In this document: positions 63,149 to 64,000 of the stretch, one piece after another
Numbering within the stretch: position 1 is the stretch's first letter
Layout: the number at the start of each line of letters is the position of its first letter
Assembly (NCBI GenBank): GCA_903813345.2
Contig: CAIIXF020000002.1
Location: 4,194,001-4,258,000 of the forward strand
Direction of reading: 5' to 3'
Length of the DNA stretch: 64,000 nucleotides
Source: Owenia fusiformis
Lineage: Eukaryota; Annelida; Polychaeta; Sabellida; Oweniidae
Program-made: the position numbers and the translations under genes
The notes under the pieces: generated by a model
The model's input: the letters and a program-made list of their open reading frames with translations, nothing else
Databases searched by the model: none
Told to the model about the DNA's origin: nothing

Positions 63149-63565
63149 TTCTCATTGAGATATATCTGTATCGAATGTGTTAATTAAACTATGATTTATC
63201 ACTGAGTAATAGCACATGTTATATATACGACATTTCACATGTTTTTGATGTTACCACTCAGAGCTGAAAATTGACATACCAGACCTATGCTTAAAATATC
63301 TAGTGGTCATATATTACTATTTAAAATATAATGACGATATATAGTGAAATTGCCATACAATGGAGCTAGCAGAAAATAAGCATGTATTCTGAAATATAGG
63401 GACTCCATCGTGCACCTACATAGTTGATTTTTAGAAAGGAACTCGGTGGAATAAGGATATTTCTAGTGACATTTTAAGAATAAAATTGAAATACAGGTAT
63501 CGTGATACAACTAGCTGTAGATTGCAAAACTATGAAAATTAGAGTCAACCTACTTTTACATTTAG

Positions 63566-63639
63566 GATGCATTGAATGAAATACAGAGACTAAAGCATTT
63601 TTGGAGGAATTTGAGTTTAGAAAGGATATTTTCACTCAG
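63566..63639 (+). CDS. Candidate isolated coding exon of an unidentified gene
   Basis: A 74-nt segment between a good acceptor (pyrimidine-rich TTTACATTTAG) and donor (CAG|GTAGGA). Only one of three frames is open: DALNEIQRLKHFWRNLSLER then IFSLR, which looks like an amphipathic helical segment. Other frames have early stops. No family recognised and no partner exon found, so it may be chance or an inner exon of a gene continuing to the right. Confidence 0.3.
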
Positions 63640-63820
63640 GTAGGACACTCCTCTAGTGTCAGGGCTTGGAATGTGTTTCATTCTCTCTGAACAAGGAAAA
63701 CTGGGGTAAGGGATGTGAGGCAGGGGAGGCAATTGCCTCGCTAAAATTTTACAGAGAATATTAATTCAAACATTTTTTCATTTCATTTTAGAGATTGATA
63801 GGGTCATTGCGCTTTAATTA

Positions 63821-64000
63821 ATCCCTTCAAACGAAGTTCAGAGGGATACAGGGAATGCCTCCGTCCGTCTGTACATCCATCCTTCCGGGCTATAACTCAA
63901 ATACCGTTGGCCCAATTTTGTTCATATTTTGTAAACATATACCCTATGGGGGTAGAAGTTCTGCTTGAAAGCCAATTTTCAAAATGGCTGCTCATTCAAA
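63821..64000 (+). repeat. TCCG-type interspersed element, cut by window end
   Basis: AATCCCTTCAAACGAAGTTC, GGGATACAGGG, CCGTCCGTC, ATAACTCAAATACCG, then TATACCCTATGGGGGTAGAA, closely matching 19648-19880. Confidence 0.75.

Noticed and set aside
1-64000. Autonomous retrotransposon, endogenous virus or transposase gene
   Set aside because: No reverse transcriptase, integrase, DDE, Helitron or capsid motif was recognised in any long ORF, and no long terminal direct repeats were seen.

Overview
This is a eukaryotic (metazoan) genomic window: genes are split by GT-AG introns, about two thirds of the bases are A/T, and introns and intergenic DNA are packed with short interspersed inverted-repeat elements, minisatellites, poly-C runs and TCCG microsatellites. 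A TRIM-NHL gene, a vertebrate-like lipoyl synthase and a four-SH3 POSH protein suggest a marine invertebrate (lophotrochozoan or invertebrate deuterostome such as a hemichordate). The species cannot be fixed from the sequence alone.

Layout. (1) 1-1670: upstream DNA with an array of 14-bp palindromes at 48-49 bp spacing and a tRNA-like minus-strand unit. (2) 1671-23399, plus strand: LIAS (mitochondrial lipoyl synthase) in nine visible exons whose lengths and phases sum to an uninterrupted 363-residue reading frame; the first exon with start codon and transit peptide is not seen. Its 14-kb intron 4 holds a 122-bp satellite, an intronless TRIM-NHL gene (8371-10287), a 4.8-kb TIR element with TA target duplication, and a 26-bp minisatellite that runs almost to the next acceptor. 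(3) 23400-29169: repeat-rich intergenic DNA between convergent genes. (4) 29170-57819, minus strand: POSH/SH3RF in thirteen exons encoding 880 residues, RING first and four SH3 domains. The last intron holds a 4.9-kb foldback element; intron 1 holds, on the opposite strand, a TATA-to-poly(A) single-exon locus (50248-51398) of two overlapping ORFs, unrecognised and probably one frameshifted gene. (5) 57820-64000: POSH upstream region with palindromes, MITE-like elements, a 715-bp TIR element carrying a tRNA-like Pol III unit, and one candidate exon near the right edge.

The most unusual observation is recurrent tandem duplication across exon-intron boundaries. LIAS exons 2 and 9 (visible numbering 1 and 8) and POSH exons 3 and 11 each have their 3' end plus splice donor copied into an array or duplicate just downstream (2, 7, 9 and 10 copies), and POSH exon 4 has its acceptor plus 5' half copied upstream. 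Four of these make rows of near-identical donor sites; one would add 15 residues in frame if the next donor were used. LIAS also takes its stop codon from a minisatellite in its last exon.

Exon coordinates for LIAS and POSH were derived by hand from splice consensus, phase and recalled family conservation; no alignment was run. No reverse transcriptase or transposase coding region was recognised, so the mobile elements here look non-autonomous.
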